Notes: generated from the sequence alone by a model not told the origin. Numbered from the stretch's first letter, positions 16,446 through 24,860 are shown. The stretch: 64,000 bases of DNA from Salinilacustrithrix sp034522155 (GCA_034522155.1 JAXHLP010000006.1:605951-669950), one strand, 5' to 3'. A program made the numbers and translations.

Positions 16446-17525
16446 TCAGAAGCCAGCCGCGATGCGCTGGTGTCCCGAGCTCGCCGGTGCCGGCACGGTC
16501 GAGAGCAGGCGAGCGAGGATGTGGTCGACCGCGACGCCCTGGGCGAGCGCTTCGTAGGACAGCACCAACCGGTGCCGGAGCACGTCCGGCGCCACGTCGA
16601 AGACGTCCTGGGGGACCACGAAGCTGCGCTGGCGCAGCAGGGCCAGGGCCCGGCCGGCGGCGATGAGGCCGAGGGTGGCGCGGGGTGAGGCGCCGTAGGC
16701 GAGGTAGTCGACGAGGTCGGGGATGCCGTAGCCCGCGGGATCGCGAGTGGCGTGGACGACGTCGACCGCGTACTGGAGGGTGCCGTGGTCGACGCTGACG
16801 TCGTCTGCGGCCGACTGGATCTCGAGCAGCGTCCCGGCGTCGAGGGTCACCTCGGCCTCGGGGGGCTCGATGCCGTGGCGGCGGACGATCTCGGCTTCCT
16901 CGGTGGCCGTCGGGTAGTCGATGAGGATCTTCATGAGGAAGCGGTCGCGCTGCGCCTCGGGCAGCGGATACACGCCCTCGGACTCGATCGGGTTCTGGGT
17001 CGCCATCACCAGGAACGGCTCGGGGACGTGGTGGGTCTCGCCACCGACCGTCACCTGGTGCTCGGCCATGACCTCGAGCAGCGCCGACTGGACCTTGGCC
17101 GGCGCGCGGTTGATCTCGTCGGCGAGCAGGAAGTTCACGAACACCGGACCGAGCTCGACGTCGAACTGCTCGGTGCTCTGGCGCCAGATCCGCGTGCCGG
17201 TGATGTCGGCCGGCAGCAGGTCGGGCGTGAACTGGATGCGGGCGAACGAGCCGCCCACGGCCCGCGCCAACGTCTCCATGGCCAGCGTCTTGGCCAGCCC
17301 GGGGACGCCTTCGAGCAGCAGGTGGCCGCGAGCCAGGAGGCCGACGAACAGCCGCTCGACCACGCGTTCCTGGCCGACGATGACCCGCTTCATCTCCTGG
17401 GTGACCGCCTGGAGCTGGGCGGCACCCGGTGGCGGCGAGCTCGACGGCACGCCCGAGATCGCCGGGGGTGCGTCGGGCTGGGACGGTGGTGCGACGGGAT
17501 CGGGCGGCTGCTCCACCCGGGCCAC
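16446..17525 (-). CDS. MoxR-family AAA+ ATPase
   Basis: A 359-residue AAA+ ATPase. After a Pro-rich N-terminus, the core begins at about residue 45 (MKRVIVGQE), with Walker A EGVPGLAKT, Walker B FLLADEINRAP, sensor-1 MATQNPIE and the arginine-finger region LPEAQRDRF. MoxR ATPases act as chaperones with VWA-domain partners, here the two genes immediately downstream. Start is a GTG at 17525. The gene is divergent from ftsY with 77 bases between starts. Confidence 0.93.
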   Translation of the reverse strand: MARVEQPPDPVAPPSQPDAPPAISGVPSSSPPPGAAQLQAVTQEMKRVIVGQERVVERLFVGLLARGHLLLEGVPGLAKTLAMETLARAVGGSFARIQFTPDLLPADITGTRIWRQSTEQFDVELGPVFVNFLLADEINRAPAKVQSALLEVMAEHQVTVGGETHHVPEPFLVMATQNPIESEGVYPLPEAQRDRFLMKILIDYPTATEEAEIVRRHGIEPPEAEVTLDAGTLLEIQSAADDVSVDHGTLQYAVDVVHATRDPAGYGIPDLVDYLAYGASPRATLGLIAAGRALALLRQRSFVVPQDVFDVAPDVLRHRLVLSYEALAQGVAVDHILARLLSTVPAPASSGHQRIAAGF

Positions 17526-17602
17526 GATAGAGGCGGGCGAGGTCGCTCCAGGCGACAGGGGGTTCCGACTCCGTCGTCATGTGGTCGTAGGCTCGCCGCC
17601 CC

Positions 17603-18727
17603 ATGGAGATTCTCCTCCCATTCCTCGCGCTCGTCGTGCTCGTCGGTGGCGTCGCGGTGCTCGTCGTCAGTCGACGAGGCGACGGCGCCGCCGGTATCGA
17701 ACCCTCCGCCGCCGTCGATCGACCAGCGACCGTGGGTCCCGGTTCCGGCGGCGGCGAGGCCGAACAGGAGTCGACCGTCGACGAGGACGTACCGGCCCCG
17801 AAGCCGAGCTTTCGCGACCGCCTCGCCAAGGCCCGGGGAACCCTCAGCGGCTACGTCGGCTCCCTCCTGTCCCGCTCGGACATCACCGAGGAGACCTGGG
17901 AGGAGCTGGAGGAGGCGCTCATCCTCGCCGACGTGGGCGTCGCCCTGACCACGGCGCTGCTCGACGAGCTGCGCGCCACGGTGAGAGCCGAGGGCATCAC
18001 CGAGCCGACTGCCCTGGTCGAGGCCCTCAAGGCCCAGCTCAAGGACAAGCTGTCGGCGGGCGAGCAGGAGTTGCGGTTCGAACCCGGCGGTCCCAACGTC
18101 TGGCTGTTCGTGGGCGTCAACGGCGTGGGCAAGACCACCTCGATCGGCAAGGTCGCCAAGAGCCAGGCCGACGCCGGTCGCTCGGTGATCATGGCCGCGG
18201 GCGACACGTTCCGCGCCGCGGCCGCCGAGCAGCTCCAGACCTGGTCCGAGCGGGCCGGCACCGACTTCCACCGGGGCGAGGAAGGCAGTGACCCGTCGTC
18301 GGTCATCTTCGATGCCGTGGCCAAGGCCGGCGCCCGCGACCTCGATCTCGTGCTCGCCGACACCGCTGGTCGCCTCCACACCAAGTCCAACCTCATGGAC
18401 GAGTTGGCCAAGGTCCGTCGCGTCGCCGACCGCGATCCCGGCAACGTCACCGAGGTCCTGCTCGTCCTCGACGCCACCACCGGCCAGAACGGCCTCCAGC
18501 AGGCCAAACAGTTCTCCGAGGCCACGCAGTGCACGGGGGTGGTGCTCACCAAGCTCGACGGATCGGCCAAGGGGGGCGTGGCGCTCGCCATCGCGCTGGC
18601 TCCCGAGCTCGGGGGACTGGGCCTGCCCATCAAGCTCGTCGGCCTGGGGGAACAGGTCGGCGATCTCATCGATTTCGACCCGGACGCGTTCGTCGATGCC
18701 CTCTTCGACGTCGACACTCCGGTCTGA
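17603..18727 (+). CDS. ftsY: Signal recognition particle receptor FtsY
   Basis: A 374-residue SRP GTPase. Residues 2-22 are a hydrophobic membrane anchor, residues about 30-75 an acidic variable linker, followed by the N domain (helical, to about 165) and the G domain with GVNGVGKTT (about 170-178), the DTAGR motif and TKLDGSAKGG. It docks ribosome-SRP complexes at the membrane and pairs with Ffh, encoded 450 bases downstream. A true transmembrane anchor, rather than an amphipathic A domain, is typical of actinobacterial FtsY. Confidence 0.97.
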   Translation: MEILLPFLALVVLVGGVAVLVVSRRGDGAAGIEPSAAVDRPATVGPGSGGGEAEQESTVDEDVPAPKPSFRDRLAKARGTLSGYVGSLLSRSDITEETWEELEEALILADVGVALTTALLDELRATVRAEGITEPTALVEALKAQLKDKLSAGEQELRFEPGGPNVWLFVGVNGVGKTTSIGKVAKSQADAGRSVIMAAGDTFRAAAAEQLQTWSERAGTDFHRGEEGSDPSSVIFDAVAKAGARDLDLVLADTAGRLHTKSNLMDELAKVRRVADRDPGNVTEVLLVLDATTGQNGLQQAKQFSEATQCTGVVLTKLDGSAKGGVALAIALAPELGGLGLPIKLVGLGEQVGDLIDFDPDAFVDALFDVDTPV

Positions 18728-18737
18728 GGGAGTACCA

Positions 18738-19169
18738 ATGATCTGGTTGATCTGGAAGTTGCTCACCCTGCCGTTTCGGCTGGTGTTCGGGACCGTCGGC
18801 ATCTCGTTCAAGACCGTCCGGTTCGTCGGCCTCAGTCGCATCCTCGCCTTCGCGACCGGCGTCGGCGTGGGTCTCGCTGTGGCGCCGACCAGTGGCGCGC
18901 AGTTCCGGGCCCGCCTCCTCGAGGGCTACGCGTCGGCGGCCTCGAGCGCCGGTGACCTCGGGGAGACCGTCCGTTACGAGCTCGCTCACTCGCCGCGTAC
19001 CTGGCACCTGCCCCAACCGGTGGTCACCGTCGAGGGCAACCGGGTGACCCTCACCGGCGAGGTGCCCCACGAGACCGCCCGCGGCGACCTCGGTCGCACC
19101 GCCGGGGCCGTGGTGGGCGTGGCCGCCGTCGACAACCGGCTCACGGTCGCTTCCTCGACCGCCACCTAG
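18738..19169 (+). CDS. BON-domain membrane-associated protein
   Basis: A 143-residue protein. The first half has two hydrophobic segments (about 1-20 and 35-55) with a YtxH-like AVAPTSGAQFRARLLEG stretch, and the last 50 residues form a BON domain (VVTVEGNRVTLTGEV to VDNRLTV). BON domains bind phospholipid or envelope surfaces. It sits between ftsY and ffh with a ten-base gap after ftsY and a 12-base gap before ffh, so it is likely part of that unit, but a role in targeting is not known. Start ATG at 18738 follows GAGGGAG. Confidence 0.75.
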   Translation: MIWLIWKLLTLPFRLVFGTVGISFKTVRFVGLSRILAFATGVGVGLAVAPTSGAQFRARLLEGYASAASSAGDLGETVRYELAHSPRTWHLPQPVVTVEGNRVTLTGEVPHETARGDLGRTAGAVVGVAAVDNRLTVASSTAT

Positions 19170-19172
19170 TCT
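19167..19172 (+). promoter_or_regulatory. Possible -10 box for ffh
   Basis: TAGTCT overlaps the end of the BON gene and is nine bases before the ffh ATG, which lacks a purine-rich ribosome site. A leaderless ffh transcript is possible. Only the hexamer and spacing support it. Confidence 0.25.
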
Positions 19173-19181
19173 GGCAAGACC

Positions 19182-20630
19182 ATGTTCGAGGCACTGAGCG
19201 ACCGGTTCGAATCGATCTTCGAGGGCATCCGCGGCAAGGGCAAGCTGCGCGAGGCCGACGTCGACGAGGCGCTGCGCGAGATCCGTCTCGCGCTGCTCGA
19301 GGCCGACGTCAACTTCAGCGTCGTCAAGAACCTGATCGGTCGGATTCGCGAGCGGGCGGTCGGCGCCGAGGTCAGCCAGGCCCTCAACCCGGGCCAGCAG
19401 GTCGTCAAGATCGTCAACGAGGAGCTCGTCGAGTCGCTCGGCGGCGAGACGATCAAGATCACCTACGCGTCCAAGCCGCCCACGGTCGTCCTCATGGCCG
19501 GCCTCCAGGGCTCGGGCAAGACCACCAACTCGGCCAAGCTGGCCCGCTGGTTCAAGAGCCAGGGCCGCAACCCGCTGCTCGTCGGCGCCGACCTCCAGCG
19601 GCCCGCCGCCGTCCACCAGCTCCGCACGCTCGCCGCCCAGCTCGACGTCTCGGTCTTCTCCGCTCCCGACGAGGTGGTCGAGTCCGGCACCGGCGACCCG
19701 GTGAAGGTGGCCGAGGACTGCATCACCGAGGCCCGCCGTCTCGGCAAGGACGTGGTCATCGTCGACACCGCCGGCCGGCTGGCCATCGACGAGGAGCTGA
19801 TGGACCAGGTCCATCGCATCTCGGAGGCGACCCAGCCCGACTACACGTTCCTCGTCGTCGACGCCATGACCGGCCAGGACGCCGTCACCGTCGCCGAGCG
19901 GTTCAACGACGCCCTCGCCCTCGACGGCGTGATCCTCACCAAGCTCGACGGCGACGCCCGCGGTGGCGCCGCCCTGTCGGTCAAGGAGGTGGTCGGCAAG
20001 CCCATCGCCTTCGCGTCCACCGGCGAGAAGCTCGACGACTTCGACCTCTTCCATCCCGATCGCCTCGCCGGGCGCATCCTCGGCATGGGCGACGTCCTCA
20101 CCCTCATCGAGAAGGCCGAGGACGTCTTCGAGGAACAAGAGGCCGAGGCGGCCGCGCAGAAGTTGATGGAGGGGCAGTTCACCTTCGACGACTTCCTCGA
20201 GCAGATGCAGCAAGTGAAGAAGATGGGTTCCATCTCCTCGCTGCTCGGGATGATGCCCGGCGTGCCCAAGGAGGTGCGCAACGTCGAGATCGACGATCGC
20301 GAGATCTCCCGGATCGAGGGGATGATCCACTCGATGACCAAGGCCGAGCGGGCCGACCCCTCGATCATCGACGGTTCCCGACGCGCCCGGATCGCCGCCG
20401 GCTCCGGCACCGATGTCGGCCAGATCTCCCAGCTGGTGAAGCAGTTCGAGGAGATGCAGAAGATGATGAAGGGGATGCCCGGCCTCAACAACAAGATGCA
20501 GAAGAAGAAAAAGAAGTCCGCCAAGAAGGGCAAGGGCAAAGGCAAGGCGGGCGGTCGGGTCACGCCGAAGGGCGGGCCGTCGAACGAGAAGCCCAAGCAA
20601 CCGTTCACCCTCCCGGGCCTCGACCAGTAG
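19182..20630 (+). CDS. ffh: Signal recognition particle protein Ffh
   Basis: A 482-residue SRP54 GTPase. N domain to about residue 100, G domain with GLQGSGKTT (about 106), DTAGR (about 195) and TKLDGDARGG (about 253), then the Met-rich M domain (about 300-440) that binds 4.5S RNA and signal peptides. The C-terminal 40 residues are a strongly basic Lys/Gly tail (KKKKKSAKKGKGKGK) that exceeds what the fold needs and probably contacts RNA. It works with FtsY encoded just upstream. Confidence 0.97.
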   Translation: MFEALSDRFESIFEGIRGKGKLREADVDEALREIRLALLEADVNFSVVKNLIGRIRERAVGAEVSQALNPGQQVVKIVNEELVESLGGETIKITYASKPPTVVLMAGLQGSGKTTNSAKLARWFKSQGRNPLLVGADLQRPAAVHQLRTLAAQLDVSVFSAPDEVVESGTGDPVKVAEDCITEARRLGKDVVIVDTAGRLAIDEELMDQVHRISEATQPDYTFLVVDAMTGQDAVTVAERFNDALALDGVILTKLDGDARGGAALSVKEVVGKPIAFASTGEKLDDFDLFHPDRLAGRILGMGDVLTLIEKAEDVFEEQEAEAAAQKLMEGQFTFDDFLEQMQQVKKMGSISSLLGMMPGVPKEVRNVEIDDREISRIEGMIHSMTKAERADPSIIDGSRRARIAAGSGTDVGQISQLVKQFEEMQKMMKGMPGLNNKMQKKKKKSAKKGKGKGKAGGRVTPKGGPSNEKPKQPFTLPGLDQ

Positions 20631-20686
20631 GCGCGTGGCGGCCGTTCCCGCGGGGAGCATGCCCGGGTGGATCGCGCCCGCTCAGG

Positions 20687-20716
20687 TTGCGGCGGAGCCC
20701 CCCGACCACGCACACT
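20687..20716 (+). promoter_or_regulatory. Putative rpsP promoter
   Basis: TTGCGG (20687-20692), 18 bases, then CACACT (20711-20716), in the 128-base gap between ffh and rpsP. CACACTGGTCCG resembles the TACACTG boxes before rplS and rpsB. Moderate support only. Confidence 0.3.
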
Positions 20717-20739
20717 GGTCCGCTGCTGTAGCAACCAGT
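20714..20739 (+). other. Leader hairpin before rpsP
   Basis: ACTGGT (20714-20719) pairs with ACCAGT (20734-20739), enclosing TGCT/AGCA, a nested inner stem. It lies about 20 bases before the rpsP start and could be a leader structure. It overlaps the proposed -10, so it may instead be an operator-like inverted repeat. Confidence 0.35.
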
Positions 20740-20758
20740 ACTGGAAAGAAGAGCACCC

Positions 20759-21112
20759 GTGGCCGTCACGCTCCGCCTCATGCGGATGGGCAAGAAGAAG
20801 CAGCCCACCTTCCGAATCGTCGCCGCCGACAAACGCAAGCCGCGCAACGGTCGGTTCATCGAGATCCTCGGTCACTACGACGCTCGGCGCGAGCCTTCGG
20901 TGATCAAGGTCGACAACGAGCGGGCCGTCCACTGGCTGCGCCACGGTGCCCAGCCCTCCGAAACGGTCGGCAAGCTCCTGACGCTGTCCGGCGCCATGGC
21001 CCAGTTCAAGGGTGAGAAGGCGCCCGAGGGGGCCGAGCGGTACCAACTCGGCGTCGAGCCCGCCGGGGACGCGGCCGAGGCCGGTGCCACCACCGAGACC
21101 GCGGCGTCATGA
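20759..21112 (+). CDS. rpsP: Ribosomal protein bS16
   Basis: A 117-residue small-subunit protein. The start MAVTLRLMRMGKKKQP and the later FIEILGHYD are diagnostic of bS16; the last 30 residues are an Ala/Glu-rich extension common in actinobacteria. Start is a GTG. It heads the rpsP-khpA-rimM group; its stop overlaps khpA in an ATGA unit. Confidence 0.97.
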   Translation: MAVTLRLMRMGKKKQPTFRIVAADKRKPRNGRFIEILGHYDARREPSVIKVDNERAVHWLRHGAQPSETVGKLLTLSGAMAQFKGEKAPEGAERYQLGVEPAGDAAEAGATTETAAS

Positions 21113-21360
21113 GCGACGGCGTTCCCACGGCCGTCGCCGTCTGCGAGTACATCTGCAAGTCGATCGTCTCCGACCCCGACGCGGTCGATGTGGAGGTCGA
21201 CGGTGACGACGAACGCTTCGAGCTCACCGTCACCGTGGGCGACGGCGACACCGGCCGGGTCATCGGCCGACGGGGTCGCACCGCCCAGGCCATCCGGGCC
21301 GTCGTTCGTGCGGCTGCCGCCAAGGACGGCGCCGAGGTCGACGTCGAGTTCGCAGACTGA
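21109..21360 (+). CDS. khpA: KH-domain RNA-binding protein KhpA
   Basis: An 83-residue protein consisting of one KH domain with the GxxG loop in GRVIGRRGRTAQAIR. KhpA-type proteins bind RNA, often as a partner of KhpB (Jag), and their genes sit between rpsP and rimM in most Gram-positives, as here. The start overlaps the rpsP stop. Confidence 0.92.
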   Translation: MSDGVPTAVAVCEYICKSIVSDPDAVDVEVDGDDERFELTVTVGDGDTGRVIGRRGRTAQAIRAVVRAAAAKDGAEVDVEFAD

Positions 21361-21434
21361 GCCGTTCGTCGGTCCCTGGCGGGACCTCACTGCTGAAGTC
21401 GTTCGGCTGTGCCCCACGACTTCCCGGGGGCTAC

Positions 21435-21902
21435 ATGGTCGACTTGCTCGAAATCGGGAGGGTGGCGAAGGCGCACGGCCTCCGTGGTGAGGTCATCGTC
21501 GCGTTGACCACCGACCGGACCGAGCGCCTCGATCCCGGTGTCGTGCTCGACACGGACCGTGGGCCGTTGACCGTCGAACGGTCGTCGCCCCACCAGCAGC
21601 GGTGGATCGTCGCCTTCGAGGGGGTTTCGTCCCGAGAGGCCGCCGAGGCGCTCCACGGCGTCGTGCTCCGCGCCGAGCCGATCGAGGACGACGACGTGTG
21701 GTTCGTCCACGAGCTCATCGACCGCGACGTCCTGACCATCGCCGGCGAACTCGTGGGGCGGAGCACGGCGGTGGTCGACAACCCGGCCCACGACCTGCTC
21801 GAGGTCGACGGTTCGATCCTCGTACCCCTGCCCTTCGTGGTCGAGGTGGACGACGACCGCATCGTGATCGACCCGCCCGACGGTCTGCTCGACCTGGTCT
21901 GA
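21435..21902 (+). CDS. rimM: Ribosome maturation factor RimM
   Basis: A 155-residue protein with the RimM start EIGRVAKAHGLRGEV and the PRC-barrel half (VWFVHELIDRDV to LLEVDG, LPFVVEV). It binds uS19 and assists 30S head assembly. It follows khpA after 74 bases. In most bacteria trmD comes next; here a lipoprotein gene lies between them. Confidence 0.95.
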   Translation: MVDLLEIGRVAKAHGLRGEVIVALTTDRTERLDPGVVLDTDRGPLTVERSSPHQQRWIVAFEGVSSREAAEALHGVVLRAEPIEDDDVWFVHELIDRDVLTIAGELVGRSTAVVDNPAHDLLEVDGSILVPLPFVVEVDDDRIVIDPPDGLLDLV

Positions 21903-21933
21903 GCGGGACAACCAGCACCTGGAGGGTGTGTAG

Positions 21934-21939
21934 TACGGT
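21934..21939 (+). promoter_or_regulatory. Possible -10 box for cupredoxin lipoprotein
   Basis: TACGGT in the 105-base gap after rimM, about 70 bases before the lipoprotein ATG. No clear -35. It would give the inserted gene its own promoter within the rimM-trmD region. Confidence 0.25.
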
Positions 21940-22007
21940 CGGCGCCGTCTGCCTGGGGTCGATGACCTGCACCCGCCGGAGCCAAGGGTGCGAGGGGGAA
22001 CACGCAA

Positions 22008-23285
22008 ATGAAGCGCTCGTTGATCGCAGCGGTGGTCGGCCTGTTGGTCGTGGCTGCCTGCTCGGGAGGTGCCGGGGACGACTCGTCCGCCGCCGACGAC
22101 ACGACGACCACCGAGGCTCGGGCGCCGGAGGACGTCGAGCAGCTCAACGAGTACGTCGCCGAGGCCGCGACCTTCGATCAGGTGGGTGCCGACGCGCAGT
22201 TCCCCGAGGATCTCGAGTTCGCCGCCGGCGGCGCCCCGGGCTACACCCGCTACGTGTTCCGCGAGAACAGCTCCGGCGTGGTGCCGACCCTCGTCGAGGG
22301 GCCTCTGGGCGACCAGGTGCGCTGCCTCGACCCCGAGCTGCCGTGCTCGTTCGACGAGCTGGCGGCGCTCCACGAGTCCGGCGACCCCATCCCGCCCGAG
22401 CTGGAGATGACCGAGGACGAGCTCGCCGAGCTCGTGGGTCAGCTCTCGGAGCTACGTGACTTCGCCGTGCAGTACGAGGACGTGAACGCCGCCTGCGCCG
22501 CGGGCTTCACCTCGGACCGCATCCAGACGCCGAACATGGGCTCGCACTTCTACAAGGTCGACTGGATCGGCGACGGCTTCGACCCCGCCCGCCCCGAGAT
22601 CCTCCTCTACGCCAGGGCCGACGGCACGATGCCCGACGGTGCTCTCGGGCAGTGCGTGGACGGGCGCTGGGACGGCGAGCCCATGGAGCTGGTGGGCACG
22701 TCGTTCATCATCCCGCCGTCGGTGATCGGCGACGAGCACCCCGAGACCTTTGCCGGACCGCTCGACAACTGGCACATCCACTACAACCTCTGCCGCGGGA
22801 ACAACCAGGGCCGGGACACCTTCGTGCCCCGTGCGGAGTGCGAGGCGCAGGGCGGGAGCTTCTCGGCTGCGCTCGGCTGGATGATCCACGCCTGGGTCGA
22901 GCCGGACCACGACAACCAACTCGGTGTCTTCGGCATGTGGAACGACACCATCGCGCCGGAGACCGACCGCGACCAGATGCTCGAGTCCCGCCAGAGCCGG
23001 GGCTCGGACTTCCCCGAGGGCGCGGAGCAGTCGCTGATCTCGAACTTCCTCTACGGCGGCGACCTCGACGTCGAGCCCGGGCAGTCGGTGTTCTTCAGCA
23101 ACGTCGACTCGGTCCCCCACACGGTCACCGCCGGGACGCCGGACGCGCCGAGCCTCGAGGAGTTCGACTCCGGCGTGCTCGAGCCGGGCTCGAACTACGA
23201 GGTCAGCTTCGACGAACCCGGGCAGTACCAGCTGTTCTGCAGCCTGCACCCCGACATGGTCGCCACCGTCACCGTCGAGGAGTAG
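22008..23285 (+). CDS. Lipoprotein with C-terminal cupredoxin domain
   Basis: A 425-residue exported protein with a lipobox ending VVAAC (Cys about 18) and a short acidic/Thr linker. The central region (about 45-330) is not a family I recognise. It has His-rich motifs, WHIHYNLC and WMIHAWVEPDHD, that could bind metal. The last 85 residues form a plastocyanin-like domain: PHTVTAG supplies one His, and FCSLHPDM (about 409-416) supplies Cys, His and Met of a type 1 copper site. It follows GAGGGGG before the ATG. An electron transfer or copper-handling role outside the membrane is inferred. The position between rimM and trmD is unusual. Confidence 0.75.
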   Translation: MKRSLIAAVVGLLVVAACSGGAGDDSSAADDTTTTEARAPEDVEQLNEYVAEAATFDQVGADAQFPEDLEFAAGGAPGYTRYVFRENSSGVVPTLVEGPLGDQVRCLDPELPCSFDELAALHESGDPIPPELEMTEDELAELVGQLSELRDFAVQYEDVNAACAAGFTSDRIQTPNMGSHFYKVDWIGDGFDPARPEILLYARADGTMPDGALGQCVDGRWDGEPMELVGTSFIIPPSVIGDEHPETFAGPLDNWHIHYNLCRGNNQGRDTFVPRAECEAQGGSFSAALGWMIHAWVEPDHDNQLGVFGMWNDTIAPETDRDQMLESRQSRGSDFPEGAEQSLISNFLYGGDLDVEPGQSVFFSNVDSVPHTVTAGTPDAPSLEEFDSGVLEPGSNYEVSFDEPGQYQLFCSLHPDMVATVTVEE

Positions 23286-23360
23286 CGGCGTAGCGGCGAG
23301 GAACGTGCTGCCCGCGAACGGGGCGCGCCGTCGGGCGCGACTCCTAGCGTGGCGGGAAGC

Positions 23361-24104
23361 ATGCGGATCGACGTCTTCACCATCTTCCCGGACCTGGTGG
23401 CCGGGTTCGCCGAGACCAGCCTGCTCGGCCGGGCACAGGAGCGAGCGCTGCTCGACATCCACGTCCACGATCCCCGTGCGCATACCGACGACCTCCACCG
23501 GACCGTCGATGACGCGCCGTTCGGCGGCGGCGCCGGGATGGTGTTGAAGGTCGACCCGCTCGTCCGGTCGATCGAGGCGGCCGACCCGCCCCGGCCGTTG
23601 CTGGTGCTCGGACCGGCGGGGGAGCGCTTCGACCAGGACCGGGCGCGTACGCTCGCTGCCTCCGGTGGGTTCTCCCTCCTGTGCGGGCGCTACGAGGGCG
23701 TCGACCAGCGGGTGATCGACCACTGGTGCGACGGCGAGCTGTCCATCGGCGACTACGTGCTCGCCGGCGGCGAGGTGGCGGCCATGGTCGTGCTCGAGGC
23801 GGTCGGTCGTCTCGTGCCCGGGGTCATGGGCAACGAAGCGAGCGCGTCCGAGGAGTCGTTCGCCTCCGGGCTGCTCGAGTACCCCCAGTACACCCGGCCC
23901 GCCGACTTCCGTAGCCACGAGGTGCCCGACGTGCTCCGCTCCGGTGACCACGCGCGCGTCGATCGGTGGCGCCACGCCCAGTCGCTGGTGCGGACCGCCC
24001 GGCACCGGCCCGACCTCCTGGCTGTCCGACCCCTCGACGAGGCCGACCGGCGGGTGCTCGACGAGTTCGGCCTGCTCCACGAGGTCACCGCGCTCCTGTC
24101 GTGA
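23361..24104 (+). CDS. trmD: tRNA (guanine37-N1)-methyltransferase
   Basis: A 247-residue SPOUT methyltransferase with MRIDVFTIFPDL at the start, GGGAGMV, and the SAM-binding trefoil-knot motif CGRYEGVDQRV followed by SIGDYVLAGGE. It methylates G37 of tRNAs to prevent frameshifting. ATG at 23361 is preferred to a GTG at 23349, which would add four residues. rplS follows after 218 bases. Confidence 0.96.
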   Translation: MRIDVFTIFPDLVAGFAETSLLGRAQERALLDIHVHDPRAHTDDLHRTVDDAPFGGGAGMVLKVDPLVRSIEAADPPRPLLVLGPAGERFDQDRARTLAASGGFSLLCGRYEGVDQRVIDHWCDGELSIGDYVLAGGEVAAMVVLEAVGRLVPGVMGNEASASEESFASGLLEYPQYTRPADFRSHEVPDVLRSGDHARVDRWRHAQSLVRTARHRPDLLAVRPLDEADRRVLDEFGLLHEVTALLS

Positions 24105-24234
24105 CGGCTCTGCGCCCCCGTTTCGCGCGAGAACGCGAGATGACGCGCCCAGCACCGGTTCGTCGGCAAGCTCTGGACCCTCAGATCGGTGGTCGTGCAC
24201 CGGCCCGAGGGCCCAGAGCGCGTGTGGGGTCGGG

Positions 24235-24265
24235 TTGGTGGGCTTGGAACGGCTGGCCCTACACT
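24235..24265 (+). promoter_or_regulatory. Putative rplS promoter
   Basis: TTGGTG (24235-24240), 19 bases, then TACACT (24260-24265), 57 bases before the rplS start. The arrangement matches the rpmF upstream region at 4052-4082, including GTTCG shortly after the -10. Confidence 0.45.
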
Positions 24266-24280
24266 GTTCCGTTCGCCGCC

Positions 24281-24294
24281 CCGGGCGCGCCCGG
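24281..24294 (+). other. Leader palindrome before rplS
   Basis: A 14-base perfect palindrome of C and G lies between the proposed rplS promoter and its ATG. It could form a short leader hairpin; bL19 leaders that regulate the gene exist in other phyla, but no similarity to them can be claimed. Confidence 0.25.
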
Positions 24295-24322
24295 ACCCGC
24301 CTCCGTTCGAAGCAGGATTCCC

Positions 24323-24670
24323 ATGCAACCCACCGATCTCGTCGACGTCGCCAATCTCCGCGACGACATCCCCGATTTCGCGCCGGGCGACACCGTCAAC
24401 GTGCACGTCCGCGTGGTCGAGGGCAACAAGGAGCGGGTCCAGCAGTTCAAGGGCGTCGTCATCAAGCGCCAGGGCTCCGGCGTGCGCGAGACCTACACCG
24501 TCCGCAAGCTCTCGAGCGGCGTGGGTGTCGAGCGGACCTTCCCGGTCCACTCGCCGGTCGTCTCCAAGGTCGAGCTCGTCACCCGCGGCGACGTCCGCCG
24601 GGCCAAGCTGTACTACCTCCGCGACCGGGTCGGGAAGCGGGCCAGGATCCGCGAGAAGCGCGAGTTCTGA
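24323..24670 (+). CDS. rplS: Ribosomal protein bL19
   Basis: A 115-residue protein with the bL19 core APGDTVNVHVRVVEG, GVVIKRQGSG, TYTVRKLSSGVGVER and FPVHSPVV. It lies at the interface of the ribosomal subunits. ATG at 24323; a longer frame upstream is not supported. The gene has its own likely promoter. Confidence 0.96.
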   Translation: MQPTDLVDVANLRDDIPDFAPGDTVNVHVRVVEGNKERVQQFKGVVIKRQGSGVRETYTVRKLSSGVGVERTFPVHSPVVSKVELVTRGDVRRAKLYYLRDRVGKRARIREKREF

Positions 24671-24715
24671 ACCAGGTGCCGTCGCTGGCGGGAGACCGGC
24701 GCCGGTGATCGCCCG

Positions 24716-24811
24716 GTGATCGTCCGGCGGGGGCTGCACACCGACGTGTCCGACGACGTGGGACGCGCCACCGCCCGGGTCTGGCCACCGGGCCGCGTCG
24801 CCTACCTGTAG
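24716..24811 (+). CDS. Possible 31-residue ORF
   Basis: A short GTG-initiated frame between rplS and the DUF2469 gene. About 30 of its 32 codons end in G or C, as in real genes of this window, but it has no ribosome site nearby and resembles no family I know. It could be a small gene, a gene remnant or chance. Confidence 0.2.
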   Translation: MIVRRGLHTDVSDDVGRATARVWPPGRVAYL

Positions 24812-24860
24812 GAGCACCACTCGGCCCGTACTGTCACCCTGCCGAGCTACGGTGCCCCCC

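Noticed and set aside
21903..22007. A riboswitch before the cupredoxin lipoprotein
   Set aside because: The leader is only about 70 bases and no aptamer core I know could be matched.
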